A stretch of DNA of 64,000 bases from Actinernus sp. WN-2022 (GCA_030867875.1 JAOWCC010000577.1:93849740-93913739), one strand, 5' to 3'. Shown: positions 46,103-57,780, counted from the first letter of the stretch. Made by a program: numbers and translations. Notes: generated from the letters alone by a model not told the origin.

Positions 46103-46500
46103 CCGGGGGGTACTCTACCCAAAGTTGGGTAGGGGTGTGCCGTTGGGGCTCTGAAACCCTTACCCTGTTTAAGACAAAAAAACTCAAATTTCCGTACCCT
46201 GTTAAAGACAAAGTGTTAAAATGTTCCCTCTATAAGATAAATAACAAATTATCTATACTTGGATGTCAGTGTTTATTGTGATCTTGTATAATGAGTGTCA
46301 TAACTAAATAAGTCTTCAGCAAGCACTAGACTAAATAACGGCACTAGATAAATACCATACCCTGTTCAAGATCTGTCGATGTGAAAATGGATACCCGGCG
46401 GTCTAAGATCAGAAACTCGAAAAACCATACCCTGTCCAGCGGATCATCCCCGTATAGTCCATATATGAGAGTACCCCCCCCCCCCCCCCTCCCCCGGTAG
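46103..46500. mobile_element. MITE with GGGGGTACTCT ends
   Basis: CCGGGGGGTACTCT at the left is mirrored by AGAGTACCCCCC... at the right, the latter extended into a long C run. Internal words CATACCCTGT(T/C)CA recur. No ORF. Confidence 0.65.
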
Positions 46501-46504
46501 GCTA

Positions 46505-47000
46505 AACCAATTCATACCACCCTTCAAAATATTGCATTTAGATGCTCATTTATGCAAACAGGAAATAAGAGAATGGTTGGCATGCAAGCCGTCAAAGTCA
46601 TTACGTACAAAAGCCTATATATCAATTACGGGTGACTTGACTTCCGGTGTAGCTCGCATTACTCAATCGAAAATACACGGTTTTGGGAGCTATTGCCTTC
46701 TTTAGCGAATAAAACAATTCATAACTTGTTCTTACCCTCGAATCTAAGTTAAGTAACATCTAACCTGCGGCTGGAAACAGTTTGTAATGAATGTTAAGAT
46801 TTCGACATGGGAAAATTGCATTTTCTTACGACCTTGGAGTGAATTTTTACAAGGAGTTACTGGTTTAGGAACCACCAAGCAATTTGTGAAATTTGCAGCC
46901 GAATTTGGTCGTCCATAACTCCAACACAATTTCAACAAACCCGGGAAATCTTATCCCGCATGGGAGGAAGTTACTCATCTCGCAATGCATCACGGAACCA
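46505..47000. other. No gene confirmed
   Basis: A minus-strand frame near 46744-46938 is open, with no splice-site or family support. Confidence 0.4.
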
Positions 47001-47205
47001 GTGAATTAATTCAGGTAGCCTGAAAAAAAATCACACACGGTGTGAATTAATTCAGGTAGCCTGAAAAAAATCACACACGGTGTGAATTAATTCAGGTAGC
47101 CTGAAAAAAATCACATACGGTGTGAATTAATTAAGGTAGCCTGAAAAAAATCACATACGGTGTGAATTAATTCAGGTAGCCTGAAAAAAATTGAATACAC
47201 AGTCT
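47001..47205. repeat. 40 bp hairpin-forming minisatellite, five units
   Basis: Each unit has GTGTGAATTAATTCAGGTAG then CCTGAAAAAAATCACACACG. Within a unit TTCAGG pairs with CCTGAA, and TGTGA with TCACA, so every copy can fold. The only differences are single-base changes (CACACA/CATACG). Confidence 0.95.
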
Positions 47206-47224
47206 GAATTTAATGGGGTAAACT

Positions 47225-47860
47225 AAAGTAATCTGGCACACCATAAACATAAATTAACTCGTCTGTCATTGAAAAAATGAGACAATTTTGACCAGAACGG
47301 ACCCTCATAGGCGCAGGCAAGGTTGAATTGATCCAGATAAGGTGGGGATGAAACTCTACGAGACTGCATGGAAGGTGTATCTGCGAGGTGTGGCGATCGT
47401 CGATGTATAAAGAACACGGGATGCCAATGGACCGCAAATAGTAGGAAGCTAATAGGCCAGTGGTATGATAAACAACCACCGAGAGTTTCCACCCAAACGG
47501 AATGGTATTACTTGTGAAGAACCAGCCATTCCACTCAAACCCAAGAACGTTTTGCTAGAATGTTAGAGGAGGACATTGGTCGAAACCGGATTTATCATCG
47601 CAGACAGTTTGGAAAGAGTCTCGCTCTACGTAAAGGGATAAATCACGCAGGTGGTTAAGAGAGAACGGCCAGAAGTTCAAGAAATGATTGTCGTTACAGT
47701 GAGGGGCATGACAAGGTGCGGAGGTTCGACTTCATCTACCTTACCCCACACTGAGATAGCACCAGAGACGAGGCGTCGAAGAATGGTGTCCAAACGGAGC
47801 GCAGGAACTATAATTGTAGAATACACGCCGAGGTGCCTTATACAGAGGAGTTAAAATGCT
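47225..47860 (-). pseudogene. Reverse transcriptase fragment of a DIRS-like retroelement
   Basis: Minus-strand blocks in order: LNHLRDLSLYVERDSFQTVC, DDKSGFDQ, FEWNGWFFTSNTIPFGWKLS, YHTTGLLASYYLRSIGIPCS, and the catalytic LYIDDRH. IPFGWK...YIDDRH with this spacing is seen in tyrosine-recombinase (DIRS-type) retroelement RTs. A stop precedes QNVLGF and there is at least one frameshift. The 3' part is cut off by the hairpin minisatellite. No recombinase, RNase H or repeats ends were found. Confidence 0.65.
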
Positions 47861-48174
47861 CACCCCGCAAGTTTCCGTTGAAATGCCTAAAATAGTGCTG
47901 TATCTAGACTTTATTAACTAACCAATCGAATACAATTAAATACAAAATCCAATCTATAAGACGCAATGGTTATAACCACGTCAAGCAAAAATATGTTGGA
48001 TCAAATAAACCCTAAATATACGGAAATCTAAGAGACAAACAAGTAGTAAATACTAAAGACGAACTAAACGTTAACCACAACGTAACTGACTCCATGCTAG
48101 GAAAAACTGAAAATTGTGAACAATGACATAACAGACAGTCAACGGGTAAGGAATAGCAGACATGGAAGTAGACC

Positions 48175-48465
48175 TAAAGGGATGGGTAAAACACTCCACA
48201 AATCCGAATTTATGCCAGTTTAAGCACATATAAGCTAAGTAACGTATTCCTGGCTATGAAAGCCGCAACCGTGCACAATATCTGGAGCCGACCTATGGAG
48301 TTAGGAAAGCACTGCGCAAATCCGACTTTGTGAAGCGAAGCACGTATATAAACCAACATATTCGTGGCTATAAAGCCCGAAAACGTGCACAAACTTGGGA
48401 GCCGACCTAAGGGGATGGGAAAGCACACCACAAATCCGAATTTTAGAGGCATGCGTTAATTTCTC
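48175..48465. repeat. ~124 bp tandem repeat, about 2.5 units
   Basis: Three copies of GGGA(T)GG(G)(T)AAA(G)CAC...CACAAATCCGA with CGTGCACAA and GGAGCCGACCTA(A/T)GG(G) between them. Units are diverged by ~15-20%. No coding potential. Confidence 0.8.
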
Positions 48466-48559
48466 CACTTCGGTTTCTAAAAATCCTAAACCGGCATTTT
48501 GCGCGCTTTCACTAAATACCAAACTTTTGGGTGGAAATCGCATGTTTATTTCTGAAATA

Positions 48560-49175
48560 CAGGAACGATAGATTTACTTAGCGCTCTCAAATTTACATTG
48601 TTAGTTTGGGATATTTATAGATCTTAACTGCATGCTATCGTAAACAAACTTTGCTGTTAAATGAGCTACTTCCATAGGCGAATTTATGATTAGTTTAAAT
48701 AATTGATGATCGGACTTATGACTTGTGATTAATTTCTTTGCGTTAAAATTTTCAGTGCAATTCTGTGTTTTATCACTTTTACTTGCTCTAGGTAATTTTC
48801 AAGCTCGTTAGTTCCTTTTGAAGCGCCTAAAGATTCTGAATTTATTTTTTGAAAGGGTTTTTTTCTATCATCATTAAATAAGTTACTTTCCCATTTCTGC
48901 AATTCAGTCTTGTAGTCGTCTTCTTATTTGGTTTGAAAAACGTCGATTGTTTGATTCATTTAGAATTTCATTTTGCTGTAACCATGTAAAACCAAAGCCT
49001 AAACTGTGGATTTTAGCTATTGATTTTTTCGGTCCAAAAAATTGGGTTGAGAGTCATCTCACGCTGGTCTAAGTAAACAATCTTTGAAATATATGATTAG
49101 TTGTCTTTGTTTACCAGCACCATCCAGTATTTGATACTTCTGTTAGTTGAATATAGTCGTAAGGGTTTAATATAT
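48560..49175. other. No gene recognised
   Basis: AT-rich sequence with no supported feature. Confidence 0.5.
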
Positions 49176-49179
49176 AATT

Positions 49180-49465
49180 TTAAGGGTTTGTATGAGATTT
49201 TTAACGAGTATTTGGTTGTATCCGTTAGGCTAGAAATACTGAAATAAAATCAATAAAAACTTAGCTGGTCTTTATCTGTTTTTGATTGGGCTATGTATGC
49301 AATTTCAGCGAATTCTGTTGACATTTTACCCCTCAACGAGACAGAGCCCAATGAAGAACAGATAAAGACTTCAGGTAAGTTTTCGTTGATTTTATTTCAG
49401 TATTTCTGGCCTAACGGATACAACCAAATACTCGTTAAAAATATCATACAAACCCTTATAATTTG
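49180..49465. repeat. Foldback element, arms ~110 bp
   Basis: GTTTGTATGAGATTTTTAAC...ACTGAAATAAAATCA is mirrored by TGATTTTATTTCAGT...GTTAAAAATATCATACAAAC, with the GTCTTTATCTG words also pairing near the centre. No ORF. Confidence 0.85.
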
Positions 49466-49469
49466 AAAC

Positions 49470-50300
49470 TCAAGCAGACCTTGGGTTTCCTGAGATTTGA
49501 CAATGGTCAGAAATATTCGGTAGAATTGAATACTGTGGAAAATGCTCTTGTGGCAAATAACATAATCAACCATACTACTTCCATTGTATAGGTCACCAAT
49601 TGTGCGCCCGTTGAGAGTCTTGAGAATTCTAAGACTGTTTCCGCTGCAAATTTCAATAAGCGTCCTACTCTTATTATCTTCCGAATATCTTTTTTATAGG
49701 AATGTTAAAGTCATGATCTTCGGGTATTTGTCATCGCGGTCTAATAGAATGCATCCATTCATTCAAGATACCAGGAGCCCATTAATGGGCTCCTGAAGAT
49801 ACCCATTCTAGCGTTTAAATCTCCCTGTAAAATTACAACCCCGCCCCCTGGCAGAAAAACCCGATATATCATCTTCGAGATCGGACATATAGTCTTCATT
49901 CTTCGTTTGCTCATACCGGTAGCTACTAGGACTAATAAATGTCCTTTTCCATGTTAAAGAAACTCCGTTTTAGTTTACACCATAAAATATTGTTATTATC
50001 GTTATATTGTTACATCGCCCCATGTAAGAGAATCCACCAAGGTCCGGGATTCCGGATCCCAGCCTGTGGATTTCAGATTCCAGCGATCTTGTACAAGCTA
50101 TGTTTTACCAGTTTTATCATTACTCGGGCTGCCTGTGGCAGCACCGAGTCTTAAAATGCAAGTCTTTTTTTTTTTTTTTTTTGTTGGGTGTCGCAAAATT
50201 TCTGCGCATGCGTTAAAGGTCAAATTCACACCAATCAGATTGCACTGTGCTGATCACGCAACAATCGCCAGGTTAATTTATTTACATAATTTAATACAGT
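49470..50300. other. No gene recognised; one perfect palindrome
   Basis: A perfect 22 bp palindrome starting AGGAGCCCAT lies at 49773-49794. A T17-19 run is at 50164-50182. Confidence 0.6.
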
Positions 50301-50309
50301 AAAGCAAGA

Positions 50310-50742
50310 TGGCGGAGGACCCGCGAGGAACTTTCTCTCCAATTTGGAGTCTCATCTCTCAAATGTAAGCCAGTTTAATGTTTTATTTAACTTCACTCGT
50401 GCGAAAGCCTTCCAACAGGCTCAGGATATTTCAACTGGCGCTATTGTCGGAGCCGAAGGACCGCGTTTTTTACCCAGATGGCCAGTGATTTTATTATACG
50501 ACACGTACGACGACCTGAAGCCAGTGTAGGGGCCAGGATCCGGAAAGCTAAAATTCGAAGAAATACATATTGGAATCTATAAGCCATCGGCTCGCTGTGC
50601 TGCATTTAAAACATCCGAGGAGAACATCTTATTTTGGGTGAAGGCACTTCAAGACCAATATTATGAGTCTCTTAAAAACTGTCAGAGATTTAAATTTACC
50701 GTAAGTTGGATCAGAGAGTATTGAGATCAAGTTATTTCGTTC
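50310..50742 (+). pseudogene. Unrecognised coding-like stretch, one internal stop
   Basis: ATGGCGGAGGACCCGCGAGG at 50310 opens a short exon-like frame that meets AAAT|GTAAGC at about 50367. After a possible acceptor CCTTCCAACAG (50417), a frame reads STGAIVGAEGPRFLPRW and LLYDTYDDLKP, a TAG (50527-50529), then KLKFEEIHIGIYKPSARCAA and ENILFWVKALQDQYY up to a donor-like ACC|GTAAGT at about 50700. Amino-acid texture is protein-like, but I know no family for it and the phases of the two pieces do not agree. It could be a host pseudo-exon or the damaged 5' part of the BEL element. Confidence 0.3.
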
Positions 50743-51141
50743 CAGCGAGGATATTGACCTAGCGGAAACGGTACAAGCTGTCGAAGGATTTTACTTATAA
50801 TCATCCACGTCTACTTAACAACAGGAATAGTTATGTGCCAAGGCATGGGCAAAGATAGAGTTTCCCAGATTACAGACTTAATGAACGAAGAAACAGAGGT
50901 CACGCGCGACATGCTTGATAACATGAACATGTTCAACACTTTATGTTATACTAAGAAAACAAAACAAATTACAGAGCCTGCAAGTTCACAAGTCAATGAA
51001 AAACCCCAAGAGCCTGTAGTTTTGGATCAACATATCCTTGAAACTCCAAAAGCAACATACACATGAGTCAAATTCAAACCGGAAGAGACGGAATTCTTTA
51101 GATTCTTCACGAGGATAAAAATATTTGTTAGCCCGCAATAA

Positions 51142-52482
51142 GAACTCTCTACATGTAGTTCAGATGAATTATCATCTCAAGGAACGCCGCCAACAAGCCA
51201 AACGACGCCGACTTGGAATAAAGCTGTCAGAGCAAAACTGCCGAGATTAGAAGTTAAAAAATTCGCAGGAAAGGTTCAAGAGTGGCAGGAATTTTGGGAC
51301 TTTTTCGAAAGTTCGATTCATGGAAACGAGAGTCTATCAGACGTGGCGCTCACAGGCGCAAATTACCAAGCGGCGGTTGAACTGCTAAAGCGAAGATACG
51401 GGAAAAAGGCAGCAATCCAAAGGGCCCATGTTAACGATCTCTTGAATGTGCAGCCCGTTTTCAGTGAAAGGGATACTACTCGCCTCAGAGCATTATACGA
51501 CAGCGTTGAGACGAACTATAGGGGATTGAAAGCGTTAGACGTAAAGGAAGACAGTTATGCTAGTATCGTAGTGCCGTCAATCGTTGAGAAGCTTCCTTCG
51601 TCTCTGCGCTTAACGATGACTAGAGGGGAAGACTATCTGGAATGGTCCATGCAGGACATGTTAAAGGCTTTGCTGGGAGAAGTGGAATTGCGCGAGGAGC
51701 ATAATGTAATCCCTACTGCGCGAGGAACTGTTTTTGAATCGAAGTCCAACAACAGCGGTTGGAAGAAAAGGACCGGAAATGGCCCGTCAACAACGAGTGC
51801 ATTGTTTACTGGACAGGAACACGACAAGAGATGCGCGTTTTGCATGGGAAATCACCCACACGAGGATTGTGACAGGATCAGGAGCGTGAAAGAAAGAAAG
51901 GAACTGATTCGTAAATACGGTAGATGTTTTAAGTGTGTAAAGAAAGGCCACCGAGCCCGTGATTGTCAGGTTGGTGTTAAATGTACGAAATGTAAGGGGG
52001 AGGGGCACCATAGTTCATCATGTGAAGCGCGAAGTGATGAGGGTATTCAGCAAGTAGATAATTCTGCTTCAAGTGCAAGTAACCTGCATGTAGGAACAGG
52101 GAATAGAGTAGCTCTGCAAACAGCACTAGCCTCAGTTAAGGGAAATGACAGGGAAGGGATGATTAGAGTGTTATTTGACTCTGGGAGTCATAGGTCATTT
52201 GTAACTGCAAAGTCTGTAGAGTCGCTAGGGCTGGGAGTAATTAGAAGGGAATGGCTTTGTATTAGCACCTTTGGGCAAGGGTCCAAAGAATCTGGTTTAA
52301 GGGATGTAGCCAAGGTTAATATAATGCCCCTAGGGAATGGAAGAACCACACAGGTAGAGGCGTATGTAGTTCCAGAAATATCTAGCATACACAATGAGCA
52401 CATAGAACTGGTCAAGAAGGACTACCCATATTTAAGGGGACTCTGGTTTTCGGATGTGTGTAAGGGTAGTGAGGATTTATAG
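51142..52482 (+). pseudogene. BEL/Pao gag-protease region
   Basis: The frame is open from 51142. It contains LPRLEVKKFAGKVQEWQEFW (retrotransposon gag of the DUF1759 type), but ~25 residues normally present between the ESLSDV and ALTGANY segments are missing without a frame change. CCHC-type knuckles CFKCVKKGHRARDC and CTKCKGEGHHSSSC lie at about 51920-52025, preceded by CAFCMGNHPHEDC. The aspartic protease motif FDSGSHRSF is at about 52175. The frame is cut by TAG at 52480-52482 and continues in the same frame after it. Confidence 0.8.
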
Positions 52483-53898
52483 ATAGATCTACTGATAGGA
52501 GATGATTTTTTGTGGCAATTTCAGACAGGTAATACAATTCGTGGTAAGCCGAATGAACCTGTAGCAGTAGAGACAGTATTAGGATGGGTGTTATCAGGCC
52601 CCATGAAATGTGGAATTGAGTCTGGCCATGGTAGAGAAACAATAGCTCAGGCAAACCTTGTAATACAGAATAGTGCCACACTAGATAGGATAGAGAGTAG
52701 TGTGAGGAAGTTGTGGGACCTAGAAACCTTAGGGATCAGGGAGGTTGATGAAGGGCAGGAAGAGTTTTCAGATAACATTTCTTTTAATGGTACTCGTTAT
52801 TCAGTGAAGCTTCCATGGAAGGCAGGACATGAGGTGCTGCCCACTAATTATTCAAACAGTGTGTCAAGATTAAGGGGCACATTGAAGAGACTCAGTAAGG
52901 AGCCAGATATTTTAGAAGAATATGAGTCTATCATTAAGAGTCAGTTAGAGGCAGGCATTATTGAGACAGTGACTGAGTTAGAGTACAGTAATAAGGTGCA
53001 TTACCTTCCTCACCAAGTGGTCGTACGTAGAGGTGCTGAGACGACCAAGGTGAGAGTCGTATATGATGCTTCCTCAAAAGAAAGTAAGAATGGTGTGTCT
53101 CTCAATGACTGTTTACATGTTGGGCCATCACTTAATCCACTTCTATTTGACATCTTGGTGAGATTTAGGATGCATAGAATTGCACTGATTGGGGATATAG
53201 AGAAAGCATTTCTTAACGTTGAGGTGGATCAAGGGGATAGAGATAGCCTGAGATTCTTATGGTCAGAAGACCCTCGTGATGGTAGTTCAAACATTGTTGT
53301 GTACCGGTTTTGCAGGGTCGTGTTTGGGTTAAATGCTTCACCATTCCTACTGAATGCCACCCTGAGACACCATCTCTTGCAGTATAAGGTAAGGGATCCA
53401 GATTTTGTAGAAAAGGTGATTGATGGCTTCTATGTAGATGATCTTGTGACAGGCGAAGACACAGCTGAGAGTGCCTATAACCTGTTTGCAAAGGCAAAGG
53501 ATAGATTAGCAGAGGGGGGCTTTCGGTTGAGGAAGTGGCTGACAAATGACAAAAACCTGAAGGTCAGACTACAGAGTGCCAGTGAAGGCAGTCTGTCAAA
53601 GGATAAGATGAATTCAGGTCTGGATGAAGGAACCTATGCTAAGTCTTACTTGGAGGTACCAGAACCCTCAGGCAGCCACAAGGTACTTGGCATACCGTGG
53701 GATTGTGAGGAAAACACACTTCAGTTTAGTTTCAGGCGTGTTTACGAGAAAGCAGAGGGATTGCAGCCAACGAAGCGCAATGTGCTTAGAGTGTTAGCAG
53801 GATTGTTTGACCCCTTGGGGATTGTGAGCCTTGTGGCAGTTGGTGCGAAAGTCAGTGCTCTTTCAGAAGTTGTGTGCACAGAAACTGGGATGGGATGA
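52483..53898 (+). pseudogene. BEL/Pao reverse transcriptase region
   Basis: In frame with the preceding stop codon. Motifs in order: VRVVYDASSK, LIGDIEKAFLNV, VFGLNASPFLL and the catalytic FYVDDLVTG (about 53430-53455), then GGFRLRKW and FDPLGIVS. The YVDD box is intact. The frame is lost by a frameshift near 53830-53860 (FDPLG region), just before the RNase H segment. Confidence 0.85.
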
Positions 53899-54388
53899 AG
53901 AAGTGACAGGAGACGTAAAGAGAAATTGGGATGGATGGATAGAGGATTTAAAGAAGGTAGGTCAGATAAGAATTGATAGATGTGTGTATGATAAGACCAG
54001 TGAGACTGTGACTGAGTGTTACCTACATGGGTTTTCTGATGCGAGCAAGACTGCATACTGTGCTATGGTTTATCTTGTCTACAACACCGAGGTAGGATAC
54101 AGGACAAAGTTATTGACGAGTAAGACTCGTGTTGCACCATTGAAAGCAATGACCATTCCTAGACTGGAACTGATGGGAGCCCGAATATTAGCACAGCTCA
54201 TGGATGCAGTAAAGAAGGCCATAAAGTCCCAGGTTGTGGTAACAGAGTCAGTGCTGTGGACAGACAGTATAACTGTGCTTTACTGGATCCAGAATAAGGG
54301 GGAGTGGAAGCAGTTTGTTAGGCACAGAGTGCAAGAGATCCTGCAGTTGACTAACATTAAGGGGAATGGAGGCATTGTCCCGGTGTAG
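53850..54388 (+). pseudogene. BEL/Pao RNase H region
   Basis: Shows KLGWDEEV, CYLHGFSDASKTAYCAMVY, IPRLELMGARILAQL and LWTDSITVLYWIQN, the usual order of BEL RNase H segments with the DAS, E and D acidic positions in place. It ends in a frameshift at about 54380, before the linker that leads to integrase. Confidence 0.8.
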
Positions 54389-54402
54389 AGAACCCAGCAT
54401 AT

Positions 54403-55242
54403 TTGGGATCCAGGGGGGTGCGAGCCTCTGATCTGAAAAAAAGTGAGCGTTGGTGGAAGGGGCCAAAATGGTTATCAGGTCTTCAGGAGGGCTGGCCAGT
54501 CAAGAAAACTGCCAAGACCCCAGCGAGCTCAAAAGAAGAGAAGAAAACTGTGACCATGGCAGTGAATGTAGGTAGAGCATGTGATATATCCAGTGTGATT
54601 GATATAGACCGTTTTAGTAACACCATGAGGCTGTTCAAGGTAACTGCATGGGTTAGACGCTTTATGCATAACACAAGAGCCAGAGGTAAAGGGCAAGCAA
54701 AGTACTCTGGAGGATTAAGTAGAGAAGAACTATTTATGGCTGAGAAGGTCTGGATCCAGTCAGTCCAATCAGAGTTGAAGCAGCAAGGGCACTTCAACCA
54801 ACTGATAGGAAAACTGGGTCTGATCGAGAAGGCCGGGTTGTTGAGATGCAAAGGGAGGCTTTGCAATTCAGACCTTGAGGAGGAAGCACTTAAGCCAATT
54901 ATACTGCCAAGAAGCCATAAACTGACAGACATGATTGTCTTAGACTGTCATGGAAAGGTTCACCACAATGGAATAAGAGCTACACTGGCAGAGCTTCGAT
55001 CACGATTCTGGGTGCCAAAGGGTAGGCAGGTCGTAAAAAAATTGATTGGTAATAGTGTGACTTGTAGAAAGCTTGAAGGGAAGGCTTATAAGGCACCACC
55101 AGTAGCCGATCTGCCAGACTTTAGAGTGAAACAATCAGAACCATTCTCTAAGGTAAGGGTAGATTTGCTGATCCCTTGTAGTTTAGGAAGGGTTCAGGCA
55201 GTATGGAGAAGACTTACGTGGCACTGTTTTCCTGCTGTGTAA
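54403..55242 (+). pseudogene. BEL/Pao integrase N-terminal region
   Basis: Begins within SDLKKSERWWKGPKWL. The H-x3-H...C-x2-C zinc domain is damaged: DCHGKVHHNGIRATL retains the histidines, but the cysteine pair is reduced to one clear C (SVTCRKLEG). A small deletion and frameshift remove the start of the catalytic core at about 55190-55240. Confidence 0.7.
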
Positions 55243-55649
55243 CAAGGGCAATATACTTAGACTTGGTACGAGACCTTACAGCTGTGTCGTTCAGAAGATG
55301 TCTGAGAAGGTTCACAGCTAGGAAAGGAGCTCCTACACTTATATTATCTGACAATGGGAAGACCTTTAAGGCTACGGAGAGAGCCTTGCGAGAACTTTAT
55401 GACCACCCGGAAGTAAGAGCGCACCTCGAGACAAACAGGTTGGATTGGAGGTTCAATTTGGAAAGAACCCCATGGTGGGGTGGGTGTTTTGAACGTATGG
55501 TAGGCAGTGTTAAGCGATGCCATAGGAAAACGCTAGGTGATGCTAAACTGTCATATGATGAGCTTTTGACGGTGTTGGTTGAAATAGAAGGTACGCTGAA
55601 TAGCAGACCACTGACTTATGACTACAACGAAGTAGGGGGGACCCGTTGA
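55203..55649 (+). pseudogene. BEL/Pao integrase catalytic core
   Basis: Contains TRAIYLDLV, LILSDNGKTF (the second catalytic Asp), PWWGGCFERMVGSVKR (catalytic Glu) and EGTLNSRPLTY. The first catalytic Asp region is lost at the frameshift. A run of six G at about 55636-55641 marks the next frameshift. Confidence 0.8.
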
Positions 55650-56173
55650 CACCCTCACATCTGATCTATGGAAGGAGAATTAAGTCAATGCCAGACGAAA
55701 TAGTAGAGCCAGCTGATGACAGAGAAGTAGACCACAATGCTAGGGTTAGGTACCTTGGTGTAAAGCTAGGACATTTCTGGAATAGATGGAAGAAAGAGTA
55801 CCTGTCAGACTTGCGAGAGTATCATGACAGTAGGAGAGGTAGCGAAGGCAATTCCGTAGAGATAGGAGATGTTGTAGTGTCTGAAGAGGACAAAAGAAGA
55901 AATCAATGGAAGATAGGAGTAGTTGAGAGTTTGGTGCGTGGTAGAGACAATGTGGTCAGGGGGGCAACAGTGAGAGTGATAACGGGGGGTAAACCAGTAC
56001 ATCTGTCTAGACCGGTACAGAAATTACACCCCATAGAGGTGAAAAGCAAAGGAGAATATTCTAGGGTAGCTGCGCCGATACCACCCAACTCAGTTGCTAG
56101 GGAACGGCCGAGACGCGCTGCGGCGTTAGATGCCATGAGTAGAATTGCGATTGACGCAATGCTTGACTCATAA
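55646..56173 (+). pseudogene. BEL/Pao integrase C-terminal region
   Basis: TPSHLIYGRRIKSMPDE is followed by a linker and IGDVVVSEEDKRRNQWKIG...VRVITGGKPVHLSRPVQKL, the C-terminal fold typical of BEL integrases. It ends in TAA at 56171-56173, 20 bp before the LTR. Confidence 0.8.
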
Positions 56174-56193
56174 ATGAGTCAAGGGGGGGAGAG

Positions 56194-56483
56194 TGTCGGG
56201 AAATTCTGAATTAATTAACCGGAAACGGAAGACGCGTTCTGCTTATTGTAGTTATTAAGTACGTACTTTGATTGACATGTAACAAGAGAGTAGATCATGC
56301 ATGTAATTAGAGGAGAGAATGAACGTGTGACTCAATGTAGCACGAGGCAGAGAGACGGAGAATTGTAAAGAAACTGGAAGGTTGTGAATGTTATGCAGAC
56401 CGAATAAAGAAGAGAAACAGACAGATACAGTCCCTATTGAGTGAATCAGCGCGAGCGGGAATTCGCCGAATAATTCCGCGACA
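56194..56483 (+). repeat. BEL/Pao 3' LTR
   Basis: It starts TGTCGGGAAATTCTG right after the purine tract and ends TTCCGCGACA, giving a short inverted TGTCG/CGACA pair. An AATAAA signal lies at about 56404. The 5' partner was not found in the window. Confidence 0.75.
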
Positions 56484-56500
56484 CAGAACTTGGCACTCGG

Positions 56501-57660
56501 CTACCACATCTTGACCGGTGCCGTTATCGCTGCTGATCTGAAGCCTATAGCATAAGGCAGTGTTCCGATCAGCTCTTTCGTCTTTGATCGTAGATTTTCC
56601 TGTCTCACCCCACTTCCGTACTCCCTTGCAAACTCTTTTAAGACCTCTGCTTCCTCTCGGCTCTGCTTCCTGCTTCCATCGTTTGCCACCATCTGCTTCG
56701 TTTTGCGAGCCCTAATGTTCGGAGGCTCGCTTTCAATGATTTTTTCTGGGTAGTACGAATCGGGCCCAGTGAAGTAGGAGAAGTGCTTCTGATATATCCT
56801 CAGCATGTTGTCTTCTACAAACCGGGCTCTTCTGTATGCATATTGAAGTACTGTTGGCATGTCGTGGTCAGCGCACATTCCTTTGAAAAAAAACGGCTTT
56901 CCTCTGCTAAAGTTCGTTAAGCTTTCAAATTGAATGCCATCCAGGACATGTTCCTTCCCAATTGCTCTGATATAAATAAAATAAAATAAATAAATAAATG
57001 TTTTATTTGTTATAGCAGGCTAGTGTTTACAGCTTATAGCTGGTGGGGGCCTGCTTTTACTCCACACACACTCCCCGCTACATTCATATATTCTGTACAT
57101 ACTACTCTCGACTTACCAGTTGATATTATGGACTGGTGAGGGACTCAAGGGCCATGACAAATAACTGGCGCGTGGTCCGAGAAATGGTCATGCCTGGACC
57201 ATTTCTGTTTCGTTTCCCAGTTCTTTCAAATCGCCCTGCAAAAAATGCGACAACATCCTCAACATACTTCATTGCATCCAGGAATCTTGGAGTGTCGCTT
57301 AAGTTCGTATTTTTGTCGATCTTGAATACGTTGGCGTAATTTTCCATAACACGCTGGAGTGGAATGAGTCCTTTAGCCGATATTATCATCCTGACAGCTT
57401 CATTGCCAGTAAAACAAAATGTGTTTCGGTATGTGCAAACGGCAGAGGGCGTAATCCGTGTGCTCTTCACATCATCACGTGGTGGCCATGCAGCTGCAGC
57501 ATCTCCTCCAAATAGGCCGTTCTGGTAGATTACGTCCTGCATGCTATTAACTCTTCTTCATTGATGCTGTAGATAGCATATTCTTTGCTGGAGGTTACGA
57601 AGACTCTATAACTCTGTAACGGCAATTGCCATGGGACTTGCAGTGTCGCTAAGGGCCTTG
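56501..57660 (-). pseudogene. Unrecognised protein region, frameshifted and interrupted
   Basis: Two long minus-strand frames form one protein-like region. The first (57126-57542) includes NGLFGGDAAAAWPPRDDV, SAVCTYRNTFCFTGNEAVRM and FFAGRFERTG. The second, in a frame one base off (56501-56980), includes IGKEHVLDGIQFESLTNF, TVLQYAYRRARFVEDNM and FTGPDSYYPEKI, and ends KMW, TAG. They are separated by a ~140 bp retroelement piece flanked by TGATAT. Upstream, to about 57660, further coding-like frames (VFVTSSKEYAIYSINEEEL) are joined only by frameshifts. I do not recognise the family; composition is unlike retrotransposon proteins. A captured or integrated DNA-virus gene is possible but is a guess. 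The BEL LTR lies 18 bp beyond its stop codon. Confidence 0.45.
56968..57115 (-). mobile_element. Short LINE/SINE 3' end with (TTTAT)n tail
   Basis: On the plus strand TAAATAAAATAAAATAAATA precedes a ~110 bp body (GTTATAGCAGGCTAGTG...). TGATAT flanks both ends (about 56968 and 57120), as expected for a target-primed insertion. The orientation is minus because the simple-repeat tail lies at the left. Confidence 0.6.
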
Positions 57661-57661
57661 T

Positions 57662-57780
57662 TACATGACCCCGGGTAGAAGGGTTACCCCTTTAGCAGGG
57701 ACAACTTTACCGAGCGTTTATATGGAAAGCTAACCTCGCTGATTCCAAGAATCGCATCACAGTGCACAAGCTGTGTACAA
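57662..57780. other. Spacer
   Basis: No supported feature between the unrecognised protein region and the polyadenylation signal of the next gene. Confidence 0.4.

Larger units (their letters stand above)
51142..56483 (+). mobile_element. BEL/Pao LTR retrotransposon, 5' truncated, 3' LTR present
   Basis: Gag, protease, RT, RNase H and integrase regions follow in the BEL/Pao order, ending with a purine tract (AAGGGGGGGAGAG) and a 3' LTR at 56194-56483. No matching 5' LTR was found upstream. The coding region is broken by one in-frame stop and at least three frameshifts, so the copy is inactive but young enough to be read end to end. It lies next to, and possibly inside, the unrecognised gene at 56501-57660. 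Confidence 0.85.
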
